In this document: one piece after another, positions 46,494-55,132 of the stretch | Numbering within the stretch: position 1 is the stretch's first letter | How the letters are laid out: each line of letters begins with the position of its first letter | Source of the DNA: Bacteroidales bacterium | GTDB taxonomy: Bacteria; Bacteroidota; Bacteroidia; Bacteroidales; UBA12077 | NCBI GenBank assembly: GCA_021108325.1 | Contig: JAIORB010000030.1 | Location: 1-61,994, forward strand | Length of the DNA stretch: 61,994 bases | Direction of reading: 5' to 3' | Translations under genes and position numbers: made by a program | The notes under the pieces: model-generated | What the model saw: only the letters and a program-made list of their open reading frames with translations | What the model was told of the DNA's origin: nothing | The model's database searches: none

Positions 46494-48596
46494 ATGTCTA
46501 TTTTACAACAAGAAATAAAATTTTTATCCGGAGTTGGACCTAAAAGAGCTGAACTGCTCAATAAGGAGTTGAATATTTATAGTTTCGAAGATTTGTTGTA
46601 CTACTTTCCTTATAAATATATTGATCGTTCAAAATTTTATAAAATAAGTGAGCTAAATCCAAATTTACCATATGTACAATTAAAAGGAAAAATTGTTGGT
46701 TTTGAAACGATAGGAGGTGGCCGGAAAAAAAGACTGGTGGCTTTTTTTTCTGATGGTACAGGAACTATTGAATTGCTTTGGTTTAAAGGATTGAGTTATA
46801 TTCAGAAAAGTTTATTGTTAAATACAGAGTATATCGTTTTTGGTAAACCCGGTTATTTCAGTGGGAAATATAATATTATTCATCCTGAAATAGAGAATGC
46901 TTTAAAAACTCAAGATGTTATTAGTGCTAAATTACAGGCTTTTTACAATACTACTGAAAAGCTAAAAAAGAGTTTTTTGCATTCAAAAGCAGTTTCGAAA
47001 TTAATGAATAATCTTTTAATTATATTAAAAGATAAGATTAAAGAGACATTACCGGATTATTTATTAAAAAAATACAATTTAATTTCACTTGAGGATGCCT
47101 TGTTTAATATTCATTTTCCGCAAAATGCTGATTTATTAAAAAAGGCAATATACAGATTGAAATTCGAAGAGCTTTTCTACATTCAGTTAAATATTTTACA
47201 GAAAAGGAGCTATCGTATTCATAAATCAACAGGATTTGTTTTTTCAAAAGTTGGAGATTTTCTAAATCGCTTTTACGAAAATAATCTTCCTTTTGAATTA
47301 ACTGATGCTCAAAAACGAGTTTTAAAAGAAATACGAAAGGATATTGGTTCCGGCAGACAAATGAATCGTTTGCTTCAAGGTGATGTTGGAAGTGGTAAAA
47401 CTTTAGTTGCAGTAATGAGCATGTTAATTGCATTGGACAATGGTTATCAGGCGTGTATCATGGTTCCAACTGAAATTCTTGCTAACCAGCATTTTGATAC
47501 TTTAAAAGAGTTTCTGAATGGATTACCTGTTAGTGTTGACTTATTAACCGGATCGACTAAAACAGCAGCACGAAAAGAAATACATGAGAATTTACTAAAT
47601 GGAGAATTACAAATATTAATTGGAACACATGCTTTAATTGAAGATACTGTAAAATTTAAAAACCTTGGATTAGTTGTGATTGATGAACAACATAGGTTTG
47701 GAGTTGCTCAACGCGCGAAACTTTGGAAAAAAAATCATCAGCCACCTCATATTCTTGTAATGACTGCTACTCCAATTCCACGTACTTTAGCTATGACTAT
47801 TTATGGCGATTTGGATGTTTCTGTTATCGATGAATTACCTCCGGGACGTAAGCCAATTCAAACCATTCATTTATATGATTCGCGAAGATTGCGAATGTTT
47901 GGATTTCTGAAACAACAAATTGAGAAAGGAAGACAAATCTATATTGTATATCCATTAATTAAAGAATCAGAAAAAATGGATTATAAAGATTTGGAAGATG
48001 GCTATGAAAGTATATCTCGCGCATTTTCTCCACCTAAATTTGCAGTTAGTGTTGTTCATGGAAAGATGAAACCTGTAGAAAAAGATGCAGCGATGAATCT
48101 TTTTGTTAAAGGTCAAACGCATATTATGGTTGCCACAACAGTTATTGAAGTAGGAGTAGATGTTCCTAACGCATCGGTAATGGTTATTGAAAGTGCAGAG
48201 CGTTTTGGATTGTCACAACTACATCAGTTACGAGGCAGGGTAGGTCGTGGTGCCGATCAATCATATTGTGTATTAATGACATCGTATAAATTATCAAACG
48301 AAGCCCGAAAACGAATCGATATAATGACCAAAACCAATGATGGTTTTGAAATTTCTGAAGCTGATTTAAAACTTCGTGGTCCCGGAGATGTAGAAGGGAC
48401 TCAGCAAAGTGGAATTGCTTTTGATCTAAAAATTGCAAATCTGGCTCAGGATGGACAATTAATCCAATATGTTCGTGATATTGCTGAAAGTATTTTAGAT
48501 AATGATCCAGATTTAAAAAATACAGATAATTATATTTTAGCTAGCCAGCTCAAAAAGATTTCAAACAAAAAAGTTGATTTTAGTGTAATAAGTTAA
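46494..48596 (+). CDS. recG: ATP-dependent DNA helicase RecG
   Basis: RecG remodels stalled forks and branched recombination intermediates. The 700-residue protein has an N-terminal wedge/OB domain (about 1-230; GVGPKRAELLNKEL, VQLKGKIVGFE). Helicase motifs follow: I (LLQGDVGSGKTLVA), Ia (PTEILANQHFD), II (VIDEQHRFGVAQR), III (MTATPIPRTLAMTIYGDLD), then TTVIEVGVDVPNAS and QLRGRVGRG. Its C-terminal LRGPGDVEGTQQSG is diagnostic. Length is normal. It lies just downstream of an inverted leader repeat. Confidence 0.97.
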   Translation: MSILQQEIKFLSGVGPKRAELLNKELNIYSFEDLLYYFPYKYIDRSKFYKISELNPNLPYVQLKGKIVGFETIGGGRKKRLVAFFSDGTGTIELLWFKGLSYIQKSLLLNTEYIVFGKPGYFSGKYNIIHPEIENALKTQDVISAKLQAFYNTTEKLKKSFLHSKAVSKLMNNLLIILKDKIKETLPDYLLKKYNLISLEDALFNIHFPQNADLLKKAIYRLKFEELFYIQLNILQKRSYRIHKSTGFVFSKVGDFLNRFYENNLPFELTDAQKRVLKEIRKDIGSGRQMNRLLQGDVGSGKTLVAVMSMLIALDNGYQACIMVPTEILANQHFDTLKEFLNGLPVSVDLLTGSTKTAARKEIHENLLNGELQILIGTHALIEDTVKFKNLGLVVIDEQHRFGVAQRAKLWKKNHQPPHILVMTATPIPRTLAMTIYGDLDVSVIDELPPGRKPIQTIHLYDSRRLRMFGFLKQQIEKGRQIYIVYPLIKESEKMDYKDLEDGYESISRAFSPPKFAVSVVHGKMKPVEKDAAMNLFVKGQTHIMVATTVIEVGVDVPNASVMVIESAERFGLSQLHQLRGRVGRGADQSYCVLMTSYKLSNEARKRIDIMTKTNDGFEISEADLKLRGPGDVEGTQQSGIAFDLKIANLAQDGQLIQYVRDIAESILDNDPDLKNTDNYILASQLKKISNKKVDFSVIS

Positions 48597-48604
48597 CAAA
48601 AAAC

Positions 48605-48681
48605 AAGTTTAAAGTTTCAAGTTCAGAGTTTTTTAGCGTCTTTGCGCCTTCGCGGTGAAAAATTAATTATTAATAATGAAA
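48605..48681 (+). repeat. Leader repeat, copy 2, upstream of the DUF3108 gene
   Basis: Same structure as 42268-42355. The 49 bases at 48633-48681 differ from copy 1 at only two adjacent positions (CC in place of AT after TTTGCG) and run through the start codon of the next gene. Confidence 0.75.
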
Positions 48682-49500
48682 AAATACATTTATATTTTAC
48701 TTTTAATTATAAATCCTTTAATAGGATCATCACAAACTGTTCATCCTTGTGAGATTAAAAATAATGCATTCATTCCCGGCGAAAAGTTAACTTATGTGAT
48801 TACATATAACTGGTTTTTTGTTTGGACTGATGTAGGAGGAGTTATGTTTGAAGCAAGTGATGACACTATATTTAATCAGAAAGTTTTGAATTTAGAAGGG
48901 ACAGGAGTAACTTTTCCTTTTTACAATTGGGTTTTTCAGGTTCGCGATGTTTATCAATCGTGGGTTAATCCCGATAACTTATTACCAGTTTATTATCATC
49001 GCGATGTTGATGAAGGTGGATACTTAATTGATATAAAATATACTTATGATTATGATAATATGATAGCTTATTCTGAAGTGGAAAAAACACACAAATCTTA
49101 TTTTCAGGATACAGTTAAAATATTTCCATGTACTTACGATCTGGTTTCTGTTATTTACCAGGCTCGAAATATAGATTTTTCGAAATACAAAAAAAACGAA
49201 AAGATTCCTTTTAAGATTCTTTTAGATAATGAGATTCATGAAGTTTTTATACGATATAAAGGCAAAGAAGTTAAAAAAGTACGTGGTGTTGGGAAATTTA
49301 ATACCATAAAATTTACAGGATCATTGGTCGCAGGAGATGTTTTTAAAGGTGGTGAGGATTTATCTATTTGGGTTTCTGATGATGAAAACCGAATCCCTGT
49401 ATGGATTGAAAGCCCTATTATTGTTGGTATAATTAAAGCACGACTTATTGGATATGAAGGACTAAAACATCCTCTGGAATCTCTAATTAAAAAATATTGA
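48676..49500 (+). CDS. DUF3108 family exported protein
   Basis: A 274-residue protein with a signal peptide (KKYIYILLLIINPLIGSSQT). The mature part matches DUF3108: PGEKLTYVITYNWFFVWTDVGGV-type opening, YQSWVNPDNLLPVYYHRDVD, and an end with GGEDLSIWVSDDENRIPVW. DUF3108 proteins are predicted periplasmic beta-barrel-like (lipocalin-type) proteins of unknown role. The upstream leader is nearly identical to that of the OstA-like gene, which hints at shared control or shared origin of the 5' region. Confidence 0.82.
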   Translation: MKKYIYILLLIINPLIGSSQTVHPCEIKNNAFIPGEKLTYVITYNWFFVWTDVGGVMFEASDDTIFNQKVLNLEGTGVTFPFYNWVFQVRDVYQSWVNPDNLLPVYYHRDVDEGGYLIDIKYTYDYDNMIAYSEVEKTHKSYFQDTVKIFPCTYDLVSVIYQARNIDFSKYKKNEKIPFKILLDNEIHEVFIRYKGKEVKKVRGVGKFNTIKFTGSLVAGDVFKGGEDLSIWVSDDENRIPVWIESPIIVGIIKARLIGYEGLKHPLESLIKKY

Positions 49501-49615
49501 TTTTATTAAAATCATAGGAACTAATCAGTATGTAGATCCTTATTTAAAATTAAAATAAATAAGTGTAATCTTTTCAAAATATGACAAAAAGCAATTTTTA
49601 ATTTTCAAATAGGAT

Positions 49616-49623
49616 TATTTTTG
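49616..49623 (+). promoter_or_regulatory. Candidate -7 box of the Rnf operon
   Basis: TATTTTTG matches TAnnTTTG and lies 30 bases ahead of the rseC-like start. The -33 region has no clear TTTG. Confidence 0.35.
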
Positions 49624-49653
49624 TATCCGATTTCAAAATCTTGAATAATTCGA

Positions 49654-50073
49654 ATGTCAAATTCTAAATCGATCGAACATAAAGGACGTGTTGATTCTAT
49701 TGATGGTAACAGGATCAATGTTAGCTTTTTAGCCATGTCAGGTTGTGCTTCCTGCCTTGCTAAAGGTGTTTGCTCCGCTGCCGATATGCAGGAGAAAAGT
49801 GTTGATGTGTTCGATTTTACAAATCAGTATAAGATAGGTGAAGAAGTTAACGTGACTTTAAAACAATCGCTCGGATTCAGGGCTTTGTTTTTAGGATATG
49901 TTTTACCATTTATTTTGATTCTGTTTATCCTGATAATTCTTACTGCTATTACAAATAATGAAGCAATATCAGGAATTGGGGCTTTAGCTGTTCTTGTTCC
50001 CTATTATATTATCTTATATGTTTTAAGGAATAATATTCGAAAGAAATTTACATTTACAATAAATAAGATATGA
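49654..50073 (+). CDS. rseC: RseC/SoxR-reducing-system family protein
   Basis: A 139-residue membrane protein. The N-terminal soluble part has a cysteine cluster (SGCASCLAKGVC, with a further Cys near 47) that could bind an Fe-S centre. Two hydrophobic helices follow (about 75-97 and 102-122). RseC-type proteins accompany Rnf/Rsx complexes; in E. coli RsxABCDGE with RseC reduces SoxR. In Bacteroidota it commonly heads the rnf operon, as it does here. Its exact role in Rnf assembly or reduction is inferred from context. Confidence 0.9.
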   Translation: MSNSKSIEHKGRVDSIDGNRINVSFLAMSGCASCLAKGVCSAADMQEKSVDVFDFTNQYKIGEEVNVTLKQSLGFRALFLGYVLPFILILFILIILTAITNNEAISGIGALAVLVPYYIILYVLRNNIRKKFTFTINKI

Positions 50074-50184
50074 GTATTGAGTATCAGGTAATGAGTAAAT
50101 TTTTAGTAAATAGTGCAAGTGTTTTTTATGTAAAGCCTTGTATCTTATATCTAAATACTAATATCTAATAATCTATTAAAAAAA
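50074..50184. repeat. Low-complexity repeat between rseC and rnfB
   Basis: The 111-base gap has GAGTATTGAGTATCAGGTAA near its left end and a pyrimidine-rich near-complement (TATCTTATATCTAAATAC and similar) near its right end, giving a weak long hairpin. No ORF is seen. Confidence 0.4.
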
Positions 50185-51114
50185 ATGAGTACAATAATTT
50201 TGTTTACTATTATTTCTCTCAGTGCGATTGGGGCGATAGCTGCAATAATCTTGTATTTTGCAGCTCAGAAGTTTAAAGTATTTGAGGATCCGCGTATTGA
50301 TCAGGTAGAAGAAAATTTACCTGCAGCAAATTGTGGAGGTTGTGGTTATCCGGGTTGCCGGGGATTTGCCGAAGCATTGGTAAAGTCTGATGATATTTCA
50401 GATCTGTATTGCCCGGTAGGTGGCAACGATACTATGTCTAAAGTTGCCGAAATTCTTGGTAAAGCTGTTGAAGCTAAAGATCCATTAGTTGCAGTTATTC
50501 GGTGTTCAGGCTCACCGGAACATCGTAAAAAAGTAAATTCTTATGATGGCGCATCAACATGTGTTATTGTTTCTGGTTTATACTCAGGCGAAACTGCTTG
50601 TCAGTATGGATGCCATGGATTAGGTGATTGTGTTGAGGTTTGTGATTTCGAAGCAATCTACATGGACAAAGAAACAGAATTACCCGTAGTAATTGATGAT
50701 GCGTGTACAGCTTGCGGTGCTTGTGTTAAAGCATGTCCTAACGATATTATCGAACTGAGAAAAAAGAATAAAAAAGATCGGAAGATATTTGTTTCATGTG
50801 TTAATATGGACAAAGGCGGAATTGCAAAGAAAGCTTGTGATGTTGCTTGTATTGGATGTAAAGCTTGTGTTAAAGTTTGTGCTTACGATGCAATTGTCGT
50901 TGAAAATTTTCTTGCATACATTGATCCTGTCAAATGTAAGCTTTGTAGAAAATGTGTAGAAGTTTGTCCTACAAACTCAATTCTTGAGATTAATTTTCCA
51001 CCTCGAAAGGTGAAACCTGCCCAACCGGTAGGCGAGGCAGAAGCTAAAGAAACGCCTGCTCGTTCGACAGGCGAGAAAGAAAATGATAATAATATAATAA
51101 ATCAGGAGGGATAA
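50185..51114 (+). CDS. rnfB: Rnf complex subunit RnfB
   Basis: A 309-residue ferredoxin-like subunit that passes electrons into the membrane Rnf pump (ferredoxin:NAD+ oxidoreductase coupled to Na+ or H+ export). It has an N-terminal membrane anchor (1-27), the Fe-S domain AANCGGCGYPGC, and several 4Fe-4S cysteine sets: CTACGACVKACP, CIGCKACVKVC and CKLCRKCVEVCP. The last 30 residues (from about 278) are a low-complexity Pro/Ala/Glu tail encoded by G+C-rich palindromic DNA. The stop codon is one base from the GTG start of rnfC. Confidence 0.96.
   Translation: MSTIILFTIISLSAIGAIAAIILYFAAQKFKVFEDPRIDQVEENLPAANCGGCGYPGCRGFAEALVKSDDISDLYCPVGGNDTMSKVAEILGKAVEAKDPLVAVIRCSGSPEHRKKVNSYDGASTCVIVSGLYSGETACQYGCHGLGDCVEVCDFEAIYMDKETELPVVIDDACTACGACVKACPNDIIELRKKNKKDRKIFVSCVNMDKGGIAKKACDVACIGCKACVKVCAYDAIVVENFLAYIDPVKCKLCRKCVEVCPTNSILEINFPPRKVKPAQPVGEAEAKETPARSTGEKENDNNIINQEG
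51003..51080. repeat. Palindromic repeat DNA inside the rnfB 3' end
   Basis: The codons of the RnfB tail contain CCTGCC paired with GGCGAGGCAG-type sequence, then CGCCTG/CAGGCG around a 9-base loop. These resemble the intergenic palindrome cluster at 4205-4326 and depart from the A+T-rich codons around them. Confidence 0.5.
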
Positions 51115-51115
51115 A

Positions 51116-52447
51116 GTGTTAAAAACATTTCCAAAAGGCGGCGTTCATCCGGCAGAAGGTAAGTATTCTGCTAATAATGCCATTGAAACTTTGCCGCTTC
51201 CAAAAACAGTATCCATACCAATTGCTCAACATATTGGTGCTCCATCTAAACCTGTCGTAGATAAAGGCGACAAGGTTAAGGTAGGAGATAAAATAGCCGA
51301 AAGTGCAGGCTTTGTTTCTGCAAACATTCACTCTTCAGTTTCCGGAACAGTTGTTAAAATCGACAATGTTATGGATTCAACAGGTTATAAACGTCCATGT
51401 GTTATTATTGATGTTGAGGGCGATGAGTGGAATGAGAGTATTGATAGATCAACTGATTTGAAAAAAGAAATCAGTTTAACAGATAAAGAAATCATCAATA
51501 AAATAAACGAGTCAGGTATAGTTGGATTAGGTGGAGCAACATTTCCATCTCATGTAAAACTTTCTGTTCCAGATGGTAAAAAGATTGATGTGTTAATTAT
51601 TAATGGAGTTGAATGTGAGCCATATTTAACATCAGATCATCGATTAATGCTTGAAAAAGCTGAAGAAATGCTTATTGGCATTCAAATTTTAATGAAAGCT
51701 TTAAATGTTAATGTAGCTCTTATAGGAGTAGAAAATAATAAGCCGGATGCTATTTCTAATCTTCAGAATATTGTGAAAGATTATCCCGGTATTGAAGTTC
51801 ATGCATTGAAAGTTCAATATCCTCAGGGTGGTGAGAAGCAATTAATAAAGGCTTTAATAAATCGCGAAGTACCTTCAGGTGGTTTACCACTTGATGTGGG
51901 TGCTGTAGTACATAACGTGGGTACAGCATTAGCTGTTTACGAAGCAGTTCAAAAAAACAAACCTTTATTTGAGAGAGTTGTGACTTTAACCGGGAAATCA
52001 GTAAAGAAGCCATCCAATTTTATGGTTCGTATTGGTACTCCGGTAAGCAATTTAGTTGAAGCAGCAGGCGGATTACCCGAAGATACGGGGAAAATTATTA
52101 ATGGTGGCCCAATGATGGGTAAAGCTGTTAATTCTCTGGAAATCCCTGTGGTTAAAGGTACATCAGGAATATTAATTATGCCTGCCGAACTATCAAAAAG
52201 GAAAAAAGAAAGCAATTGCATACGTTGTGCAAAATGTGTTTCTGTTTGCCCTCAGGGATTAGAACCTTATCTTTTAAATAAATTAGCTCTGTTAGAGAAA
52301 AATGATAAATTGGAAGCCGGTGGTGTAATGGATTGTATTGAATGTGGTTCATGTAGTTATACTTGTCCTGCAGGATTACCATTATTAGATTATATCAGAT
52401 TAGGAAAATCCAGAGTAAGTCAAATCATAAGATCAAGAAAACAGTAA
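51116..52447 (+). CDS. rnfC: Rnf complex subunit RnfC
   Basis: A 443-residue NADH/ferredoxin-interacting subunit of the Rnf complex. It starts with GTG one base after rnfB stops. The N-terminal part has FPKGGVHPAEGK, then a Complex I 51-kDa-like flavin/NADH fold (GIVGLGGATFPSHVKL, INGVECEPYLTSDHRLM, VPSGGLPLDVGAVVHNVGT). Two 4Fe-4S sets close it: CIRCAKCVSVCP and CIECGSCSYTCP. Length is typical for Bacteroidota RnfC. A 95-base gap precedes rnfD. Confidence 0.97.
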   Translation: MLKTFPKGGVHPAEGKYSANNAIETLPLPKTVSIPIAQHIGAPSKPVVDKGDKVKVGDKIAESAGFVSANIHSSVSGTVVKIDNVMDSTGYKRPCVIIDVEGDEWNESIDRSTDLKKEISLTDKEIINKINESGIVGLGGATFPSHVKLSVPDGKKIDVLIINGVECEPYLTSDHRLMLEKAEEMLIGIQILMKALNVNVALIGVENNKPDAISNLQNIVKDYPGIEVHALKVQYPQGGEKQLIKALINREVPSGGLPLDVGAVVHNVGTALAVYEAVQKNKPLFERVVTLTGKSVKKPSNFMVRIGTPVSNLVEAAGGLPEDTGKIINGGPMMGKAVNSLEIPVVKGTSGILIMPAELSKRKKESNCIRCAKCVSVCPQGLEPYLLNKLALLEKNDKLEAGGVMDCIECGSCSYTCPAGLPLLDYIRLGKSRVSQIIRSRKQ

Positions 52448-52542
52448 TGGACAGGCTATGCCTGTGATAAATAAGAGATACAAAAGGAGATGAAAAAACC
52501 GATTTGCCAAATTATTAACATATTACACAATATTTATTTCAG

Positions 52543-53538
52543 ATGAGTAAAATTACAATATCACCGTCTCCTCATGTTTATGAGGATACAACAGTAAAAC
52601 GGCTGATGTTTGATGTGGTTATTGCAATGTTGCCTGTATTGGCAATATCGATCTATTTCTTTGGAATGGGTGCAATAATTGTAACATTAACAGCTGTAGT
52701 TTCGTGCTTAGCTTTTGAATGGTTAATTCAAAAATATATGCTCAAACAGGAACCTTCAATTACCGATGGCTCTGCTTTAGTAACAGGTATCTTGTTAGCC
52801 TTTAACGTTCCTACAAATTTACCAATCTGGATAATAATAGTTGGTAGTTTAGTTGCTATCGGAGTTGGTAAAATGTCGTTTGGTGGATTAGGAAATAATC
52901 CATTTAACCCGGCATTAGTTGGACGTGTGTTTTTATTAATATCTTTTCCTGTACAGATGACAAGCTGGCCGGTACCAACAGGATTTAGCAATAGTTATAC
53001 TGATGCTGTTACAGGAGCAACTCCGCTTGGTGTTATGAAAGAAGGAATTGGAGCAGGAGAATCTGTTTCAGCAATAATGGATAAAATCCCCAGTCATATG
53101 GAAATGTTCTATGGACACATGGGAGGTTCAATGGGAGAAATTGCTGCAGTTGCATTGTTATTAGGATTTGTGTACTTGTTAATCCGGAAAGTAATTACAT
53201 GGCATATTCCAATTTCAATTATTGCAACAATAACAATTTTTACGGGAATATTATGGATGATTAATCCTGAATCAAATGCCGATCCATTATTTCATCTACT
53301 AACCGGAGGCGTGTTGTTAGGTGCAATTTTCATGGCAACTGATTATGTTACTTCTCCAATGTCGGTAAAAGGAATATGGATTTATGGTGTTGGAATAGGA
53401 TTAATAACCGTTCTTATTCGTGTATTCGGAGCATATCCTGAGGGTGTTTCATTTGCAATTCTTATTATGAATGCCTTTGTTCCTTTAATAAATATGTATA
53501 TTAAACCTAAACGTTTCGGAGAGGTAAGAAATGATTAA
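52543..53538 (+). CDS. rnfD: Rnf complex subunit RnfD
   Basis: A 331-residue membrane subunit with about nine helices. It carries covalently bound FMN, with the attachment threonine in DAVTGATPLG (Thr160). The N-terminus is SPSPHVYEDTTVKRLM and GGLGNNPFNPALVGR marks the family. RnfD lies in the electron path coupled to ion movement. Its stop codon runs straight into a tandem 7-base repeat and the inserted IVP-like gene. Confidence 0.97.
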   Translation: MSKITISPSPHVYEDTTVKRLMFDVVIAMLPVLAISIYFFGMGAIIVTLTAVVSCLAFEWLIQKYMLKQEPSITDGSALVTGILLAFNVPTNLPIWIIIVGSLVAIGVGKMSFGGLGNNPFNPALVGRVFLLISFPVQMTSWPVPTGFSNSYTDAVTGATPLGVMKEGIGAGESVSAIMDKIPSHMEMFYGHMGGSMGEIAAVALLLGFVYLLIRKVITWHIPISIIATITIFTGILWMINPESNADPLFHLLTGGVLLGAIFMATDYVTSPMSVKGIWIYGVGIGLITVLIRVFGAYPEGVSFAILIMNAFVPLINMYIKPKRFGEVRND

Positions 53539-53555
53539 TGATTAATGATTAATGA
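53529..53555. repeat. Tandem 7-bp repeat at the rnfD/IVP junction
   Basis: ATGATTA is repeated three times in tandem and then runs into ATGATGG, spanning the rnfD stop codon and the IVP-like start. It supplies several overlapping ATG and TAA triplets. Confidence 0.7.
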
Positions 53556-53929
53556 TGGAAAGAGATTTAAAAATAAGAACTAAGAAGTTTGCTCACGATT
53601 GTGTTAAAATTGCATTACTTTTTCCTAAGAATAAGCTGGGAAATCATTTACAAGGTCAATTAATACGTAGTTCAACATCTGTTGCAGCAAATTATCGTGC
53701 TGCCTGTATAGCTCAGTCAAAGAAGAGTTTTGTTGCAAAATTAAGTATTGTTATTGAGGAAGCTGATGAATCAAATTTTTGGTTGGAGTTTGCAAAAGAT
53801 GAAAACATATTAAAAGATAATGAACTAATGGAAAAATTGATAAATGAATCTAAAGAGTTAACGTCTATTTTTATATCATCAAGAAAAACAGCTCAGGAAA
53901 ACTTAATTAGTAAGGTTAATAATCATTAG
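53552..53929 (+). CDS. Four-helix-bundle (23S rRNA intervening-sequence type) protein
   Basis: A 125-residue helical protein of the IVP/S23 four-helix-bundle family. Signatures are KKFAHDCVKIALLFPKNKLG, QLIRSSTSVAANYRAA, and the C-terminal stretch KLSIVIEEADESNFWLEFA followed by ELTSIFISSRKTA. Relatives are encoded in 23S rRNA intervening sequences and as scattered single genes in Bacteroidota; the function is unknown, with nucleic-acid binding suspected. Its place between rnfD and rnfG, in the same direction, breaks an otherwise conserved rnf gene order. No link to Rnf activity is evident, so it is probably an insertion that keeps the operon readable. Confidence 0.9.
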   Translation: MMERDLKIRTKKFAHDCVKIALLFPKNKLGNHLQGQLIRSSTSVAANYRAACIAQSKKSFVAKLSIVIEEADESNFWLEFAKDENILKDNELMEKLINESKELTSIFISSRKTAQENLISKVNNH

Positions 53930-53956
53930 ACATTAAAAAATAAAAAATTATGAAAT

Positions 53957-54538
53957 ATGGCTAGTAAAAAGGAATCTACATTTTTAAGTATGGTGCTTAC
54001 CTTATTTATGGTAACATTTATAGCATCGGCAGCACTTGGATATTTGTACGAGGTAACCAAAGGGCCTATTGCTGAAAGCAAACTTGCAAAGCAAAATAAT
54101 GCTATTATGCAGGTTGTTCCTGAATTTGATAATGAGCCTGGAAAAGAAGTTTATAGTATGGATGTAGACGGAGGTACTCTTGAGTTTTTCCCAGCAAAAA
54201 AGAATGGTGAATTAGTTGGTACAGCGGTTAGTACATTTACAAATAATGGTTTTAGTGGCAATTTTGAAATCATGGTAGGATTTTTATCTGATGGTACAAT
54301 ACATAATATATCTGTATTAGAGCATAAAGAAACTCCTGGTTTAGGAGATAAAATGCAGAAAAGTAAATCGAATTGGAGTGTTCAGTTTAACGGGGAAAAC
54401 CCTGCTGATTTTAAATTAAAAGTGACTAAGGATGGCGGTGATGTTGATGCAATAACTGCTTCTACTATTAGTTCAAGAGCTTTTTGTGATGCAGTAGACA
54501 GAGCATACAAAGCATATATGGAAGGAGGTAAAAAATGA
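53957..54538 (+). CDS. rnfG: Rnf complex subunit RnfG
   Basis: A 193-residue subunit with one N-terminal membrane helix (about 10-31) and a periplasmic FMN-binding domain. The covalent FMN site is the Thr in DAITASTIS (Thr170), a variant of the usual TGAT form. The domain also has LEHKETPGLGDKM, typical of RnfG. It overlaps rnfE by 4 bases (ATGA), implying translational coupling. Confidence 0.96.
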   Translation: MASKKESTFLSMVLTLFMVTFIASAALGYLYEVTKGPIAESKLAKQNNAIMQVVPEFDNEPGKEVYSMDVDGGTLEFFPAKKNGELVGTAVSTFTNNGFSGNFEIMVGFLSDGTIHNISVLEHKETPGLGDKMQKSKSNWSVQFNGENPADFKLKVTKDGGDVDAITASTISSRAFCDAVDRAYKAYMEGGKK

Positions 54539-55122
54539 GTCAATGGAAAAATTTTAGCAAAGGATTTTTCAAGGAAAATGCAGTATTTGTTTTATTCCTT
54601 GGATTGTGTCCGACATTAGGTGTTACAACTTCTGCTATGAATGGTTTGGGTATGGGACTGGCTACAACATTTGTTTTAGTTATGTCAAATCTTGTTGTGT
54701 CAATAGTAAAATCACAAATCCCTGATAAGGTTCGTATTCCTTCTTTTATTGTGATTATTGCATCGTTCGTAACAATGGTTGAGTTAGTAATGCAAGCATA
54801 TGTACCGGCATTATTTGATCAATTAGGATTATTTATTCCGTTGATTGTTGTTAACTGTATAGTTTTGGGAAGAGCCGAAGCTTTTGCATCAAAGAATACC
54901 GTTTTTTCATCAATTATTGATGGTTTAGGAATGGGATTAGGTTTTGCAATGGCTTTAACCATTTTGGGAGGTGTTCGTGAAATATTAGGTAGCGGTTCTA
55001 TCTTCGGGTTTAAGTTTATTCAAGGAGATGGAATGTTAGTTTTTGTATTAGCACCGGGAGCATTTATTGTATTGGGTTACTTAATCGTTCTGATAAATAA
55101 AATCAATAAGAAAACTGCTTAA
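54535..55122 (+). CDS. rnfE: Rnf complex subunit RnfE
   Basis: A 195-residue integral membrane subunit with six helices, homologous to RnfA and NqrD. Family marks are NAVFVLFLGLCPTLGVTTSA and the inverted-half counterpart VNCIVLGRAEAFASKN. The cysteines in these two segments hold the Fe-S centre in the membrane. It overlaps rnfG and is 10 bases from rnfA. Confidence 0.96.
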   Translation: MSQWKNFSKGFFKENAVFVLFLGLCPTLGVTTSAMNGLGMGLATTFVLVMSNLVVSIVKSQIPDKVRIPSFIVIIASFVTMVELVMQAYVPALFDQLGLFIPLIVVNCIVLGRAEAFASKNTVFSSIIDGLGMGLGFAMALTILGGVREILGSGSIFGFKFIQGDGMLVFVLAPGAFIVLGYLIVLINKINKKTA

Positions 55123-55132
55123 TTAAATTACT

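Noticed and set aside
53529..53555. Tandem 7-mers as a CRISPR array
   Set aside because: The units are contiguous, too short, and have no spacers; no CRISPR-like array was seen anywhere in the window.
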